The notes beneath the pieces were generated by a model. It was not told where the DNA came from and ran no database searches. It saw only the letters and a program-made list of their open reading frames with translations. Made by a program: the position numbers and the translations under genes. A stretch of DNA of 64,000 bases from an uncultured Flavobacteriales bacterium (GTDB taxonomy: Bacteria; Bacteroidota; Bacteroidia; Flavobacteriales_D; Parvicellaceae), in assembly GCA_943787535.1 (NCBI GenBank), contig CALSMU010000008.1:1-64000 (forward strand), given 5' to 3'. This document shows, piece by piece, positions 12,578-23,713 of the stretch (the first letter of the stretch is position 1; every line of letters starts with the position of its first letter).

Positions 12578-12637
12578 AAAAATACGTGTTTGATGGAGAG
12601 GTTAACCCTCATACCTAGAACATAAAATTGAATTGAA

Positions 12638-13282
12638 ATGAGACACGGTAAAAAAGTTAATCACTTAAGCAGAACAAGTTCGCACAGAAAAGCTATGTTA
12701 GCAAACATGGCGTGTTCACTTATTGAGCACAAAAGAATTAACACTACAATAGCGAAAGCAAAAGCACTTAAGAAGTTTGTTGAGCCTTTGATTACAAAAT
12801 CAAAGTCAGATACAACTCATTCGAGAAGGATGGTATTTAAAAGCTTAAGAAGTAAGCAAGGGGCTGCTGAATTATTCAGAGATGTTGCGCCAAAAATAGC
12901 GGATAGACCAGGAGGTTATACGAGAATAATCAAATTAGGAAGCAGATTGGGTGATAATGCTGAAATGGCGATGATCGAATTGGTTGACTTTAATGAGTTA
13001 TTACTTGAAAGCAAAGCTCCTAAGAAAAGATCTCGTAGAAGAGGTAAGAAGAAAACAGAAGCGGCTGTTGAAACTGCAGAAGTTATAGAAGAAGTGAAAA
13101 CTGAAGTAGTCGAAGAAGTAAAAGAAGAGACCAAAGCAGAAGAAGCTGTTGTAACTGAAGAAGTAGTAGCTGAAACGACTGAAGATGTTGTTGAAGAAAA
13201 AGCTCCAGAAGCTAAATCAGAAGACGCTGTTCCAGAAGAAGAAGAGAAGAAAGAAGAGGGTGACGATAAAAAAGAAGAATAG
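12638..13282 (+). CDS. rplQ: 50S ribosomal protein L17 with long acidic C-terminal extension
   Basis: [25 protein letters not shown] followed by a Glu/Lys/Val-rich tail. Confidence 0.98.
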   Translation: MRHGKKVNHLSRTSSHRKAMLANMACSLIEHKRINTTIAKAKALKKFVEPLITKSKSDTTHSRRMVFKSLRSKQGAAELFRDVAPKIADRPGGYTRIIKLGSRLGDNAEMAMIELVDFNELLLESKAPKKRSRRRGKKKTEAAVETAEVIEEVKTEVVEEVKEETKAEEAVVTEEVVAETTEDVVEEKAPEAKSEDAVPEEEEKKEEGDDKKEE

Positions 13283-13309
13283 GAATTTATGATTCTTAAT
13301 TTATATAAA

Positions 13310-13340
13310 AAGGACAACATTTATGTTGTCCTTTTTTTTG
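13310..13340 (+). terminator. Intrinsic terminator at end of ribosomal operon
   Basis: AAGGACAACAT-TT-ATGTTGTCCTT followed by T run. Confidence 0.92.
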
Positions 13341-13408
13341 TTAATAATTTTTAATTCTTGTTTATAGAAAAAGACAGATAAAATTAACAACATCACTATT
13401 TTTGTGCT

Positions 13409-15860
<2,452 letters not shown>

Positions 15861-15883
15861 TAGGATTTAAATATTAATTATTG

Positions 15884-15928
15884 AAAAAGGTTTCCATCCC
15901 GATAACTATCGGGAGGAAACCTTTTTTT
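15884..15928 (+). terminator. Long-stem intrinsic terminator after eno
   Basis: AAAGGTTTCC-a-TCCCGAT-AACT-ATCGGGA-GGAAACCTTT + T run. Confidence 0.9.
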
Positions 15929-16076
15929 ATGGAATAAAGAGCAATAAAAACGGACAAGACTTACTTTTTAAAGGATGAATGTGCAATAACTTGGTTTAAG
16001 TAAAAAAAATGTGATATTTAGGGCAACCTTTATTTAATTAGTCGTTTAAAAAAGTAACAACTTAATCAATAATACA

Positions 16077-16415
16077 ATGAAACAAGTTATTTATACTTTC
16101 GCATTTTTCCTGCTAATTCTTCCCACTTCTAGCTATAGTCAAAGTAATCTTACAGAAGAAGAAGCTACATCTTATGCTGAAAGGTTTAATCAAGCGGGAG
16201 GAACCTATCAAATTCAAATTATTGATTCAAGAGAAAAACCAGCAATAAATATTTCTTTAATAGATCAAATAGATGCTGTTAGAAAAGAAAATGATGTGGC
16301 ATATATTTCGGTTAATGACAATATTAGAATAAAGGTATTGCCAATTTCGGTAATTAATGCCCCTAATTTTACGGCTGTGGAAAGAGTTGTTTATTTGAAT
16401 TCATCTGATAAATAA
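16077..16415 (+). CDS. Secreted hypothetical protein (112 aa)
   Basis: N-terminal signal peptide; 10 bp upstream of the giant cell-surface ORF. Confidence 0.75.
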   Translation: MKQVIYTFAFFLLILPTSSYSQSNLTEEEATSYAERFNQAGGTYQIQIIDSREKPAINISLIDQIDAVRKENDVAYISVNDNIRIKVLPISVINAPNFTAVERVVYLNSSDK

Positions 16416-16424
16416 ATTTTAATA

Positions 16425-19400
16425 ATGAAAAAGGGTTTAATTTTTATAGTTTTTATCGTTTCAAGTTTTATTTTGTTTGGGCAATCAAATGATTGTGCAA
16501 CAGCAACAGTTATGGATTTGTCTTCAGGTAATGCCTGTGAAACAGGTACGACTTTGAATGCAACAAGTGCGAATGTATTATATGGGAATTGTAACCCGGT
16601 CTTTGGTGTAAATGAGGTGTGGTATACTTATGTTTCTAATGGTGCAGATAATTCATTTACACTAGATCCGCAAGGAATGACGGATGCTGAAATTGTAATT
16701 TACTCTGGAGGCTGTGGAGGTTTATTAGAACTTTGCGATATTGAAACAGGGGGTAATACTTTAACAGCTAATTGGGGTTTTCCTGCAGGTACCCAGGTAT
16801 GGATTGCGGTTGCATCTAATGGAGGTACTGAAGGCGCATTTGAATTATGTATTGAATCTGTAGAGCCCGATCCAACTGGAGGAAATGCTTGTTCAGGAGC
16901 TATACCAATTTGTGATCCTGCTGTTACTTTAAGCGTTGATATGGCAACAATGACTCCCTCTGGAATTTTTCCTAGTTGTTTTGTTGGAGCTGCTAATCAA
17001 GATGTTTGGTTTGAGTTTACGGTTCTAGAAACAGGTACTTTTGAGTGGGAGGCTATTCCAACAGCCGGAGTAGAGTTGGACTGGGCAATGTATGATATTA
17101 CTGGAGGAGGCTGCCCAGGAAATGAAATGGATTGTAATTATAATTGGGATGGGGCTAGTGGAGGAACTAATGGAGCTTCGTCTAACCCTCCAAATGGTCC
17201 ATCCGGTGATGAATACAACGCGCCGATGACTGTAACAGCAGGAAATACTTATGTTATTATTGTCGATTATTATACGCAAGCAACTACATCTTCTATCATG
17301 GATTTTAATGTTACTGGGGGATCGGCTGTTATTACACCTGTTGCCGATTTTACTATTAGTCCAACCACAGTGCAATGTGCTTCTTCGGTAGATATCACGA
17401 TAACAGATAATAGTATTGGAAACACTTCGTGGGTTTTTGGAAATGGTAATACTTACAATGGAAATAACCCGCCCGTTCAAACTTTTCCAGCTTCTGGAAC
17501 GTATGCTATAACTGCAACATCTACAGCAGGGGTGTGTACTTCCACAATGACAGAATTTGTTCAAGTATTTGGACCTTTGGTTAGTGTGCCTGATTTTACC
17601 GATGAAACATGCATTGGAGATTGCGATGGTAGTGCTTCTGTAGCTGTTACCGGTGGAAGCGGTACGTATGATTACTTTTGGACACCTAATGGAGAAACCA
17701 CGAACAATATTAACGGTTTATGCAGTGGACCTTTTTCGGTAACCGTTTCTGATGCGATTTGTGGAACGTCAATAACTGAAAATTATACTATTGGTGGAAC
17801 TAACTGCGCTACTTGTTTATTGACAAATATGACTTCGCTTACTTCTGCCTGTGATCCTGCTACTGATACATATACAACAAGTGGAATTGTGGAGTTTACG
17901 GACCCTCCAGTAACAGGAACACTTACAGTTTCCGACTGTAATGGAAACCAACAAGTTTTTAATGCTCCTTTTACAAGTCCTATCAATTATAACCTTACTG
18001 GTCAAACTGCGGATGGACTTGCTTGCGATATTACTGCAGTATTTTCAGATGATTTAACATGTACGCAAACATTAAATCCTACAGCACCGATCTGTCTATG
18101 CAATATGGATAACTTCTTTGCCTCAATTGGTTCTTGTGATGGTGTTCTGAATACATTTCAAGTTGCCGGTGATATGGCTTTTACATCTGCGCCCTCAAGT
18201 GGTGCATTAATTGTCGAAGTTGATAATGGAACAACTGTTTATGATACGATAATAAATCCTCCTTTTACTAGTCCTCAAACATATAGTATTTCTGGTATTC
18301 CAGCAGACGGTTCTGCTATTTCGGTTACGGTTTATTTTTCAGATAACCCTGCTTGTACTGCTACTTTAAATAGTAATGCGCCTGCGGACTGTTCTTGCGC
18401 TGCAGATGTTGGAACATTTACAACCAATAGTAATGTAATATGTTTTGGAGATCAAGTAGAAATAACAAGTAACTTGGACGGAACACCTCCAGGCGAGGCA
18501 ACGAATCCACCAGGACCAACCTATGATCCGGGAATAATTTATTTGGCATATACTTGCCCTCCTTCTGTCTTTCCACCAGATGATTTATGGGATGGAAATG
18601 GCGATCCAGTTGATCCTTGTTTAATAGGTGTTGTAAGTTTTGGAAATGATTATTCAGATCCAAATTCGAATGGAGCTCCGCCGAATTATGGTCTGCCATA
18701 TATTGATAACACCATCTACTATGTTCCAATTACCGGTTATAGTTTGGTGGATGGCTTTTATAGTTATACAAATACTAATGTAGCTTGTTATGATATGGGA
18801 GCTCCTATTGCAGTACAATATTTACCTGAAGTAATTGGAACACCAACAGAAGATTGTTTTGCAGGAACTGTAACTGTAGTAGTTAGTGGAGGTCTACCTG
18901 CTATTGATGGCTCACTATTTACGGGAACCAATCTTGTTCCTGGTACTGCTTCATTTACAAATGGAACTGCAGCAGATGGGGGAAGTATTTTGGTTTCAGG
19001 ATTGTTAGATGGCGATAATTATTCCTTTGATATTACTGATGCAAATGGATGTCCAATTACAATAACTGGAACATTTACAGGAGCTCCAGTTGCTGATGCT
19101 GGAACAGATGCTACAAGTTGTACTTTGTCTTATACTCTTAATCCAACGGTGAGTTTTGGAACAGGTACATGGACTGGTCCGGCAGGTGCTACTTTTGCAC
19201 CCAATGCGAATACTCCAAATGCAACAGTTACTGTTCCGGGAGAGGGGACATATTCATTTACTTGGACCGAAGATAATGGAGGAGGATGTTTATCTACCGA
19301 TGTAGTTTCTATCAACTTCTCTAATCTATCTCAATCATTTGTAGAAAACTGTCCTTCTACATTAACTTCAACAGTAACCGGAGGTTATATAGGTACAACG

Positions 19401-22400
19401 GGATTTAATACTGCTTCAAATTTAATTCCTGCCACAGCATTTTTTGTTAACACAACTGCTGCAAATGGCGGAACAATTGTGGTGGATGGATTGACAAATG
19501 GAGATATGTATTCGTTTGATATTACAGATGATAATGGATGCGTTGTAACTGTTTCTGGTGGTCCATATGTGGGGACACCTGTTGCAATTGCCGGCCCAGA
19601 TGATGTTAGTTGTGTCTTGAATTACACCTTAGCAGCAACGGCTAGTTTTGGAACAGGGACATGGACAGGCCCTGCTGGGGCAACATTTGCTCCAAATGCG
19701 AATACTGCTAATGCTGTTGTTACTGTACCTTCAGAAGGTTCTTATACTTTTACTTGGACCGAAGATGGTGGAGCAGGATGTATTAGTTCAGATGATGTGA
19801 TTATCGCTTTTTCAAATATGTCTCAAACATTTGTTGAGGATTGTCAAGGACCAACAGTGACAGCTACTATACAAGGAGCTTTTACTGGGACTTCAGGGGT
19901 TGTAACTGCTTCTAACTTGTTACCAGCAACTGCTTCATTTGCAAATAATACGGCACCAAATGGAGGTGATATTGTGGTTAACGGATTAGTAAACGGAGAT
20001 ATGTATTCGTTTGATGTAACAGATGACAACGGCTGTATTTTATCTATAACCGGCGGACCATTTTTAGGCGTGCCAATTGCTGATGCAGGAGCTGATGACG
20101 GTATTTGTGCTTTAGATTATGTGCTAGCGCCAAACGTGAGTTATGGAACAGGAACATGGACAGGGACTGGAGTAACTTTTGCTCCAAATGCAAATACTCC
20201 AGGTGCCACAGCTACTGTTGCAGCGGCAGGGGCATACACATTTACTTGGACCGAAGATAACGGAAATGGTTGTGTAAGTACTGATGATGTTGTAGTCCAA
20301 TTTTCAGACCTTAGTTATGTAGATGCCGTTGTTCAATCTACATGTGGAAATGCAGATGGTGAGATATTGTTAACTGCAAGTAATGGGATTGCACCTTATT
20401 CTTATTCTATTGATGGTGGAGCTACATTCACAAATACAACGGGGAGCTTTACCAGTTTATTAGCAGGAACCTACGATGTGGCTGTTCAAGATGCTTTGGG
20501 GTGTATTGTAACCGGAACAGTTTCTGTAACAGACCAAGGAGGTCCAATAATTAATACTGTTACTCCTATATCTCCATTGTGTAATGGTACATGTGATGGA
20601 TCTTTATCCATTGATGCTACTGGAGCAACGCAATTCAGTATCGATGGTGGAACAACATTTCAAGGTGTAAGTATATTTACTAATTTATGCGCTGGAAATT
20701 ACGATATAATGGTTGCGAATGCAATTGGTTGTCAAGCTTCAACAACAACAGTAATTTCAGAACCAGCTATTGTGTCTTATACGTTAGCAATTACAAATTT
20801 AGCATGCGCAAATCAATGTGATGGCATAATAGAAGTGATTGCTGCAGGCGGAACAGGAACTCTTGAGTACAGTATGGATAATGGAGGGACCAATCAATTG
20901 GGAAATACTTTTAATAACCTTTGCGCTGGAAACTATGATATATTGGTACAAGATGCAAATGGATGTCAAGCTGCTTCTGCGGAAATAGTTACCGAGCCTA
21001 TTGCTATGGCAATGACTTTGGGAATTACAGATCCTTTGTGTAATAATTCATGCGATGGTCTAATTAACTCAATTCCAACAGGTGGCGATGGGAACTATAC
21101 TTACACTTGGTCAAATGGTCAAAGTTTACCATTAATTCTTAACCTTTGTGCTGGAAGTTATTCATTAAATATTGAAGATGGAAACGGTTGTTTTATCGAT
21201 ACCACAGTCACTTTGGTTGGTCCTGCAGCTGCAGTGATTACTAATGTAATAGAGGTGGATGAATCTTGCCCAGGAATGTGCGATGGTTCTTTAGAGATTG
21301 TTGCTAGTAATGTTACCCAGTATAGTATAGATGGCGTTAATTTTGTAGCAGGTTCAATATTCACTAATTTATGTTCAGGGAGTTATACCGTATATGCCCA
21401 AGATGTTAATGGATGTTCAACAACTGCTCCAGCAGAGGTTTCAAGTCCAATAGTTGTTGGAGTATCTGTAACTGCTACTAGCCCAATTTGTATTGGCGGT
21501 TCCTCCTTCTTAGACGGAACGACCACAGGAGGTACTCAACCTTTTACTTATGCATGGTCTGACAATGCTGGATCAGTAGTTTTTGCTACTGAAGATGGAA
21601 ATGTTTCACCTGTTTTAGATGAGGTATATACATTTACTGCAACCGATGCAAATGGATGCTCTGCAGCAACGAATGTTTTAGTTCAAGTGAATGATCCTTT
21701 ATCCCTTTCAGTATTTGGAGATACTCCAATTTGTGATGGTTCAGCGTCAAGTCTTTCAGCACTGGCAAGTGGTGGTGATGGTGGTCCTTACACTTACACT
21801 TGGGATCAAGGTTTGGGTGTTGGGCAAAACCAAACAGTTTTTCCTACGCAAACAACAGTTTATACGGTAACAGTTACAGATGGATGTGAAACACCACCAA
21901 TTTCTGACCAAGTGACTGTAACGGTAAATACAGTTCCGGCAATTTCATTTACTGGCGATCAATTGTCTGGTTGCGTTCCAGTTACAACTAATTTTTCCGA
22001 TAACTTGGTTCCAGCTGGTTCATCTTGTTTATGGAATTTTGGTGATGGAGGAACAAGCACTCAATGTGGAAATCCTTCTTATGTTTTCACACAACCAGGT
22101 TGCTGGGATGTAACGCTTACCGTAACTACTGCAGAAGGATGTGTTGAAACGGTTACGATTCCAAATTATGTTTGTGTTTTTGAATACCCTACCGCTGACT
22201 TTACATTTGGACCGCAACCAACCACTGTAATGCATCCAACAATCGATTTCGATAATTTAAGCTCCAATGCGGATCTATATAATTGGACTTTTGATGTTGG
22301 GGGATTAGAAGACGAAAGCACTTTAGAAAATCCTCAGTATACTTTTCCGGGTGCAAACCCTGGAACTTATGAAGTGTGTTTAGAGGCTATTACGGTTGAA

Positions 22401-22730
22401 GGATGTGCTGATGCAATTTGTCAGAACGTTGCAATCGATGAGGAATTTCTTCTTTATGTTCCAAATGCTTTTACACCAGGCGGAGGCGATTTACTGAATA
22501 ACGAATTTAAACCCATTGTAAAAGGAGAAGATCCTTTGAAATATTCGTTTATGGTGTTTAACCGATGGGGAGAATTAATTTTTGAAACCTCTCACTCATC
22601 TGAAGGATGGGATGGCACCTATAAAGGGCTTATGTCTCAACAAGATGTTTATGTTTGGAAAGTAACTTGTACAGATGCTTCTTCGAAGGAGCCGCATGAA
22701 TATATTGGGCACGTAACGTTATTGAAATAG
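16425..22730 (+). CDS. Giant T9SS type-B sorting-domain cell-surface protein (PKD-like and SprB-like repeats)
   Basis: Signal peptide; PKD-like segments; repeated SprB-type blocks (PLCNGTCDGSLSI...TNLCAGNYDI); C-terminus LLYVPNAFTPGGGDLLNNEFKP...FMVFNRWGELIFET...GWDGTYKG...DVYVWKV matches the gliding-motility C-terminal (type B CTD) family. Confidence 0.93.
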   Translation: MKKGLIFIVFIVSSFILFGQSNDCATATVMDLSSGNACETGTTLNATSANVLYGNCNPVFGVNEVWYTYVSNGADNSFTLDPQGMTDAEIVIYSGGCGGLLELCDIETGGNTLTANWGFPAGTQVWIAVASNGGTEGAFELCIESVEPDPTGGNACSGAIPICDPAVTLSVDMATMTPSGIFPSCFVGAANQDVWFEFTVLETGTFEWEAIPTAGVELDWAMYDITGGGCPGNEMDCNYNWDGASGGTNGASSNPPNGPSGDEYNAPMTVTAGNTYVIIVDYYTQATTSSIMDFNVTGGSAVITPVADFTISPTTVQCASSVDITITDNSIGNTSWVFGNGNTYNGNNPPVQTFPASGTYAITATSTAGVCTSTMTEFVQVFGPLVSVPDFTDETCIGDCDGSASVAVTGGSGTYDYFWTPNGETTNNINGLCSGPFSVTVSDAICGTSITENYTIGGTNCATCLLTNMTSLTSACDPATDTYTTSGIVEFTDPPVTGTLTVSDCNGNQQVFNAPFTSPINYNLTGQTADGLACDITAVFSDDLTCTQTLNPTAPICLCNMDNFFASIGSCDGVLNTFQVAGDMAFTSAPSSGALIVEVDNGTTVYDTIINPPFTSPQTYSISGIPADGSAISVTVYFSDNPACTATLNSNAPADCSCAADVGTFTTNSNVICFGDQVEITSNLDGTPPGEATNPPGPTYDPGIIYLAYTCPPSVFPPDDLWDGNGDPVDPCLIGVVSFGNDYSDPNSNGAPPNYGLPYIDNTIYYVPITGYSLVDGFYSYTNTNVACYDMGAPIAVQYLPEVIGTPTEDCFAGTVTVVVSGGLPAIDGSLFTGTNLVPGTASFTNGTAADGGSILVSGLLDGDNYSFDITDANGCPITITGTFTGAPVADAGTDATSCTLSYTLNPTVSFGTGTWTGPAGATFAPNANTPNATVTVPGEGTYSFTWTEDNGGGCLSTDVVSINFSNLSQSFVENCPSTLTSTVTGGYIGTTGFNTASNLIPATAFFVNTTAANGGTIVVDGLTNGDMYSFDITDDNGCVVTVSGGPYVGTPVAIAGPDDVSCVLNYTLAATASFGTGTWTGPAGATFAPNANTANAVVTVPSEGSYTFTWTEDGGAGCISSDDVIIAFSNMSQTFVEDCQGPTVTATIQGAFTGTSGVVTASNLLPATASFANNTAPNGGDIVVNGLVNGDMYSFDVTDDNGCILSITGGPFLGVPIADAGADDGICALDYVLAPNVSYGTGTWTGTGVTFAPNANTPGATATVAAAGAYTFTWTEDNGNGCVSTDDVVVQFSDLSYVDAVVQSTCGNADGEILLTASNGIAPYSYSIDGGATFTNTTGSFTSLLAGTYDVAVQDALGCIVTGTVSVTDQGGPIINTVTPISPLCNGTCDGSLSIDATGATQFSIDGGTTFQGVSIFTNLCAGNYDIMVANAIGCQASTTTVISEPAIVSYTLAITNLACANQCDGIIEVIAAGGTGTLEYSMDNGGTNQLGNTFNNLCAGNYDILVQDANGCQAASAEIVTEPIAMAMTLGITDPLCNNSCDGLINSIPTGGDGNYTYTWSNGQSLPLILNLCAGSYSLNIEDGNGCFIDTTVTLVGPAAAVITNVIEVDESCPGMCDGSLEIVASNVTQYSIDGVNFVAGSIFTNLCSGSYTVYAQDVNGCSTTAPAEVSSPIVVGVSVTATSPICIGGSSFLDGTTTGGTQPFTYAWSDNAGSVVFATEDGNVSPVLDEVYTFTATDANGCSAATNVLVQVNDPLSLSVFGDTPICDGSASSLSALASGGDGGPYTYTWDQGLGVGQNQTVFPTQTTVYTVTVTDGCETPPISDQVTVTVNTVPAISFTGDQLSGCVPVTTNFSDNLVPAGSSCLWNFGDGGTSTQCGNPSYVFTQPGCWDVTLTVTTAEGCVETVTIPNYVCVFEYPTADFTFGPQPTTVMHPTIDFDNLSSNADLYNWTFDVGGLEDESTLENPQYTFPGANPGTYEVCLEAITVEGCADAICQNVAIDEEFLLYVPNAFTPGGGDLLNNEFKPIVKGEDPLKYSFMVFNRWGELIFETSHSSEGWDGTYKGLMSQQDVYVWKVTCTDASSKEPHEYIGHVTLLK
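19149..20300 (+). repeat. Tandem intragenic ~492-495 bp repeats (three copies of the FGTGTWTGPAGATFAPNANT module)
   Basis: Homologous codons begin at 19149, 19641 and 20136; first copy's upstream half starts near 18850. Confidence 0.85.
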
Positions 22731-22737
22731 TTATTAT

Positions 22738-23664
22738 TCAATAATGCCACATGTCGTGCTCTTTAATAAAGATTTCTTTCTTTATATCTTCAGCCTCTAA
22801 TAAAGCATCAATTCCATCTTTATAAGAGTTTATTGGTCGGTCACCCACGTTACTTTCTTTAGTTATATAACTTGAAAACTGTCTTTTCCAAAATAAATCG
22901 TCAAAACTCATACTCATAGCATCATTGCGTGAATTATATACTTTATGGTTTTGAAATATATACCTACACTCTGGAAAGTATAGCCAGAATAAGTTCTTCA
23001 ACCCCATAATATCTCCTGTTTCAGGATCTGTATAATATATTACTGGAGATATACCTATTATTCTTGTGTCTATTATAGATCTTTGCTTATCGAAAAAGCA
23101 ATCTTCTTTTATTTCGTATCGAATAATATCTCTAGCAGTAAATTCATTGAGGAATGTGTCTAATAAAACATCACCTGTTTCAGGATCAAACATTGGTTCG
23201 TCATTTTCATCCAAAACTTCAAATGTTTGCTCTTCTCCGAAGAAGGATAATAATTTCTTTCTAAAGATGGGGTCATTTGAGTTACCATTATCTGGTTTAA
23301 CAGGAAATCGAAATTGATCATCGAAATCATCACCTAACTCATAAATGGTTAGGCTTTGCTCTTGAAGTACGCTACATTTAATAATATCCCATAATGCGGC
23401 TCTATCAGATTGTGGTTCTTCCGGATAAAACAAAGGATGATTCATGCGTTCCCTCAAATCAATTGTTCTCCATACTCGTTTACTCCATAATACATCTCTT
23501 TCAGATAAATGGGCGTATGAAATAACCCGCTTGGTTAAGACATTTTCTTCAATATATCCCATATCTAATACACTACATGTAGCGTAGTTGTTATAACACG
23601 ATTGCGCATTGAAACGAGTTGATGAAATAAGTAAGATGAGTAGTGGAATGAATTTAATAACCAT
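22738..23664 (-). CDS. gldN: Gliding motility / T9SS protein GldN family
   Basis: NVLTKRVISYAHLSERDVLWSKRVWRTIDLRERMNHPLFYP; GLKNLFWLYFPECRYIFQNHKVYNSRNDAMSMSFDDLFWKRQFSSYI. Confidence 0.9.
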   Translation of the reverse strand: MVIKFIPLLILLISSTRFNAQSCYNNYATCSVLDMGYIEENVLTKRVISYAHLSERDVLWSKRVWRTIDLRERMNHPLFYPEEPQSDRAALWDIIKCSVLQEQSLTIYELGDDFDDQFRFPVKPDNGNSNDPIFRKKLLSFFGEEQTFEVLDENDEPMFDPETGDVLLDTFLNEFTARDIIRYEIKEDCFFDKQRSIIDTRIIGISPVIYYTDPETGDIMGLKNLFWLYFPECRYIFQNHKVYNSRNDAMSMSFDDLFWKRQFSSYITKESNVGDRPINSYKDGIDALLEAEDIKKEIFIKEHDMWHY

Positions 23665-23713
23665 AATTTACCGTTTCTTTTATAAGGGCAAAAAAACAGT
23701 TTGGTTACATACG

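Noticed and set aside
12594-12612. Small inverted repeat GAGGTTAACCCTC between rpoA and rplQ
   Set aside because: Too short and without a T run; not convincing as terminator or operator.
12916-13320. 134-aa minus-strand ORF, Ser/Thr-rich
   Set aside because: It is the antisense shadow of the acidic L17 tail (GAA/GAG repeats read as TTC/CTC/TCT); low-complexity composition is an artefact.
13397-13404. TATTTTTG -7-like box directly before carA ATG
   Set aside because: Matches TAnnTTTG, but no well-spaced TTG -33 element was seen, so a leaderless promoter is not claimed.
17025-17564. 179-aa minus-strand ORF inside the giant T9SS cargo
   Set aside because: Antisense of a repetitive low-complexity coding region; no recognisable protein signature, and the plus strand is clearly coding.
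19149-20300. Periodic DNA considered as CRISPR or mobile repeat
   Set aside because: Period is ~492 bp, in frame and inside one ORF; it is a protein-module duplication, not CRISPR or a transposable element.
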